Positions 40,293-41,597 of a DNA stretch of 41,597 bases are shown piece after piece. Position 1 is the first letter of the stretch. Each line of letters starts with the position of its first letter. Both the position numbers and the translations under genes were made by a program. Location: contig CAMKLO010000028.1 of the NCBI GenBank assembly GCA_946413655.1, positions 1 through 41,597 on the forward strand, read 5' to 3'. The stretch comes from an uncultured Fibrobacter sp. (GTDB lineage Bacteria > Fibrobacterota > Fibrobacteria > Fibrobacterales > Fibrobacteraceae). A model generated the notes under the pieces. It was not told the origin of the DNA. It saw only the letters and a program-made list of their open reading frames with translations, and searched no databases.

Positions 40293-41597
40293 TTAAACGT
40301 TATCGCGGAAACATTCTTCCGCAGCTTCGGCGAACGTCATCACTCGCCCCTTCGCTTCCTGTTCAGCCTTGTACTTGGCAAGAGTTTCACCGGACGAAAC
40401 CTTAGGAGCGTCATGCATCCCCGGAGTTTCGCCGAACTCCACGATCTTCGGGAGCGCGGCAACCGTCTTGGCAAGCACATCCGCGACATTCACACGGTCA
40501 TCGCCTTCGCCAAAGCAGCCTTCGCCATCGACAGGCACTTCCTGGCACACGCCAAAGACCTTCATCAGGTTGTCCTTGAGCACCTGATTACAGCGGCCAT
40601 CGGCAATAGCCTTGTCCAAAGTCTCGGAGAACGCAGCCCCGGCACGCAGACGCTCCGCTGCAAGCTTGTCAGCCTTGAGGGCGTCATTTTCGGCACGGAG
40701 TGCCGCGTTCTCTTCGCTCAGCCGCGCCGCTTCGCTAGAATTACCTTCCGGGATAGATGCGGTCGGTTCGTTGCGAGGGGGCGTTTCAGGCTGAGGGTTC
40801 TGCTCCCCGTTCTCCGGCGGAACAGAGCCGTTTTCTCCTTCGTCAGTATTTTGGTTGTCCGCACCGCCGCCAACCTCCCCCGGTTCCCCGAAGGAGGAGG
40901 CGGTGTCAGCGGTTGCGTCTTTTACAGTCGTCTGTTTAGGGAATTTGTTCGAATCCTTGATTACGTCACGGACTGATTCGAGATCCTTCACTATGTATTC
41001 CGGGTAAAATTTGTTAGCGGCATCGATACCGTCCTTTTCAATCAGCTGTTCGCGCTGCGAGCGGAAAAGCGAACCGATAGATTCAAGCTTCCAGATAAGT
41101 CGTTCAAAGACCGATGCCGGGACAAGCCTATCCCAAGCAAACGATTCCGCGAACATGCACACATCCTGTTCGGTTACGCCCTTGTCCGCTTCGGCAAACA
41201 TTCCTTCGCCAAAGCAAAGCGGGGCCATACCCTTCATTGCAGGGGCGTGAGCGCCAAGTGCTCCGAGGTGTCTTAAACCCTTTTTCAAGTTGCTGTAAAC
41301 GGACGCTGAAAGGTACTTGAAGCCGCCCTTCTTTACCTCTTCGGCAAAGTCGTTATTCACGTCGTCGAGCTTCACCTTGAGCACGTTGTCTTCCACCTTG
41401 GAATCGACAATTGAGCCGACACGCGGATCATCGACTTTCGGGTGCCCCTTGACGAGCGGCGGCTGGTAACCGGCCTTGAGCTGTTCGTGAATACCTTCGT
41501 TCAAATCTTCGAGGTCCGCTTCGCTGAAGTTGTGTTCCTTGCCAGCCATGTCAGTGACCTTGCCGACCTTGAACGCTTCGACCCACGGTTCCTTGAG
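40293..41597 (-). CDS. Mu gpI-like capsid protease/scaffold, 5' end outside window
   Basis: The reading frame is open to the right edge, and the residues before the first ATG (41549), namely KEPWVEAFKVGKVTD, match the usual N-terminus of Mu gpI proteins, so the true start is off the window. The protease part spans the first 180 residues in view: PLVKGHPKVDDPRVGSIV, GGFKYLSASVYSNL (with a conserved serine) and GALGAHAPAMKGM. The middle is acidic and Pro/Asn/Gly-rich (residues 225-285). Then comes the scaffold coiled coil (EAARLSEENAALRAENDALK). It cleaves and directs capsid assembly. Confidence 0.88.
   Translation of the reverse strand, partial: LKEPWVEAFKVGKVTDMAGKEHNFSEADLEDLNEGIHEQLKAGYQPPLVKGHPKVDDPRVGSIVDSKVEDNVLKVKLDDVNNDFAEEVKKGGFKYLSASVYSNLKKGLRHLGALGAHAPAMKGMAPLCFGEGMFAEADKGVTEQDVCMFAESFAWDRLVPASVFERLIWKLESIGSLFRSQREQLIEKDGIDAANKFYPEYIVKDLESVRDVIKDSNKFPKQTTVKDATADTASSFGEPGEVGGGADNQNTDEGENGSVPPENGEQNPQPETPPRNEPTASIPEGNSSEAARLSEENAALRAENDALKADKLAAERLRAGAAFSETLDKAIADGRCNQVLKDNLMKVFGVCQEVPVDGEGCFGEGDDRVNVADVLAKTVAALPKIVEFGETPGMHDAPKVSSGETLAKYKAEQEAKGRVMTFAEAAEECFRDNV

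Larger units (their letters stand above)
21982..41597 (-). mobile_element. Mu-like prophage, late region (left part in window, continues past right edge)
   Basis: Every gene from 22045 to the right edge is on the minus strand, in the order of Mu morphogenesis genes: protease/scaffold, decoration, capsid, gp36, gp37, sheath, tube, chaperone, tape measure, gpN, gpP, gp45-gp48, fibres. A retroelement stands where Mu carries its tail-fibre inversion region. The end near 21982 is inferred from TGAGACAA appearing twice (21982-21989 and about 22004-22011) with an inverted TTTGTCAC between them, just outside the terminator, and from the TG-first rule for Mu-type ends. Transposase, repressor and terminase genes must lie beyond the window. 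Confidence 0.8.

Overview
The window looks like a chromosomal segment from the genus Fibrobacter or a close relative. This rests on a lipoprotein GH5 cellulase with a CBM11-like module, a eukaryotic-type HisA, a shikimate kinase-dehydroquinate synthase fusion, many large secreted beta-barrel proteins, and degenerate heptanucleotide repeats around genes. The genus is inferred from family content; no marker gene such as rRNA is present.

Host part (about 1-21760). A plus-strand operon aroE, aroKB fusion and an Rmd-like nucleotide-sugar reductase is followed by a likely terminator. A second tight operon holds a secreted lipocalin-like protein, the eukaryotic-type HisA and a GT4 glycosyltransferase. 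Next come mutY and a convergent minus-strand operon fmt, rsmB and two outer-membrane barrel proteins with 1-7 base overlaps. lrgA-lrgB-like genes follow, then an orphan SagB/nitroreductase-type oxidoreductase (minus), a CBM11-GH5 lipoprotein cellulase with a strong terminator, and a very large secreted HExxH peptidase/propeller/barrel protein. Palindromic and heptameric repeats lie between these genes and, in three cases, inside them.

Prophage part (about 21980 to the right edge and beyond). All genes are on the minus strand, in the order of the Mu late region: protease/scaffold (cut by the window edge), DUF2190 decoration protein, major capsid protein, gp36- and gp37-like connectors, sheath, tube, tail assembly chaperone with a probable programmed -1 frameshift, tape measure, gpN, gpP, gp45, gp46, gp47 (with an inserted discoidin-like domain), gp48 and two fibre genes. 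The late operon closes with a terminator at 22011-22042. A putative transposition end starts near 21982.

The standout system is a complete diversity-generating retroelement (DGR) at the fibre end of the prophage. In transcription order it has an 870-residue fibre/C-type-lectin target gene with a C-terminal variable repeat, a 9-bp GC-rich hairpin just after its stop codon, an Avd-like accessory gene, the template repeat, and a DGR-type reverse transcriptase. Over about 117 aligned bases, template and variable repeats differ at 16 positions, and every one is an adenine in the template on the coding strand. This is the signature of adenine-directed mutagenic retrohoming and suggests recent activity. 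The expected outcome is a phage tail tip whose receptor-binding face is rewritten during growth. An uncharacterised 357-residue gene sits downstream of the reverse transcriptase in the same transcript.
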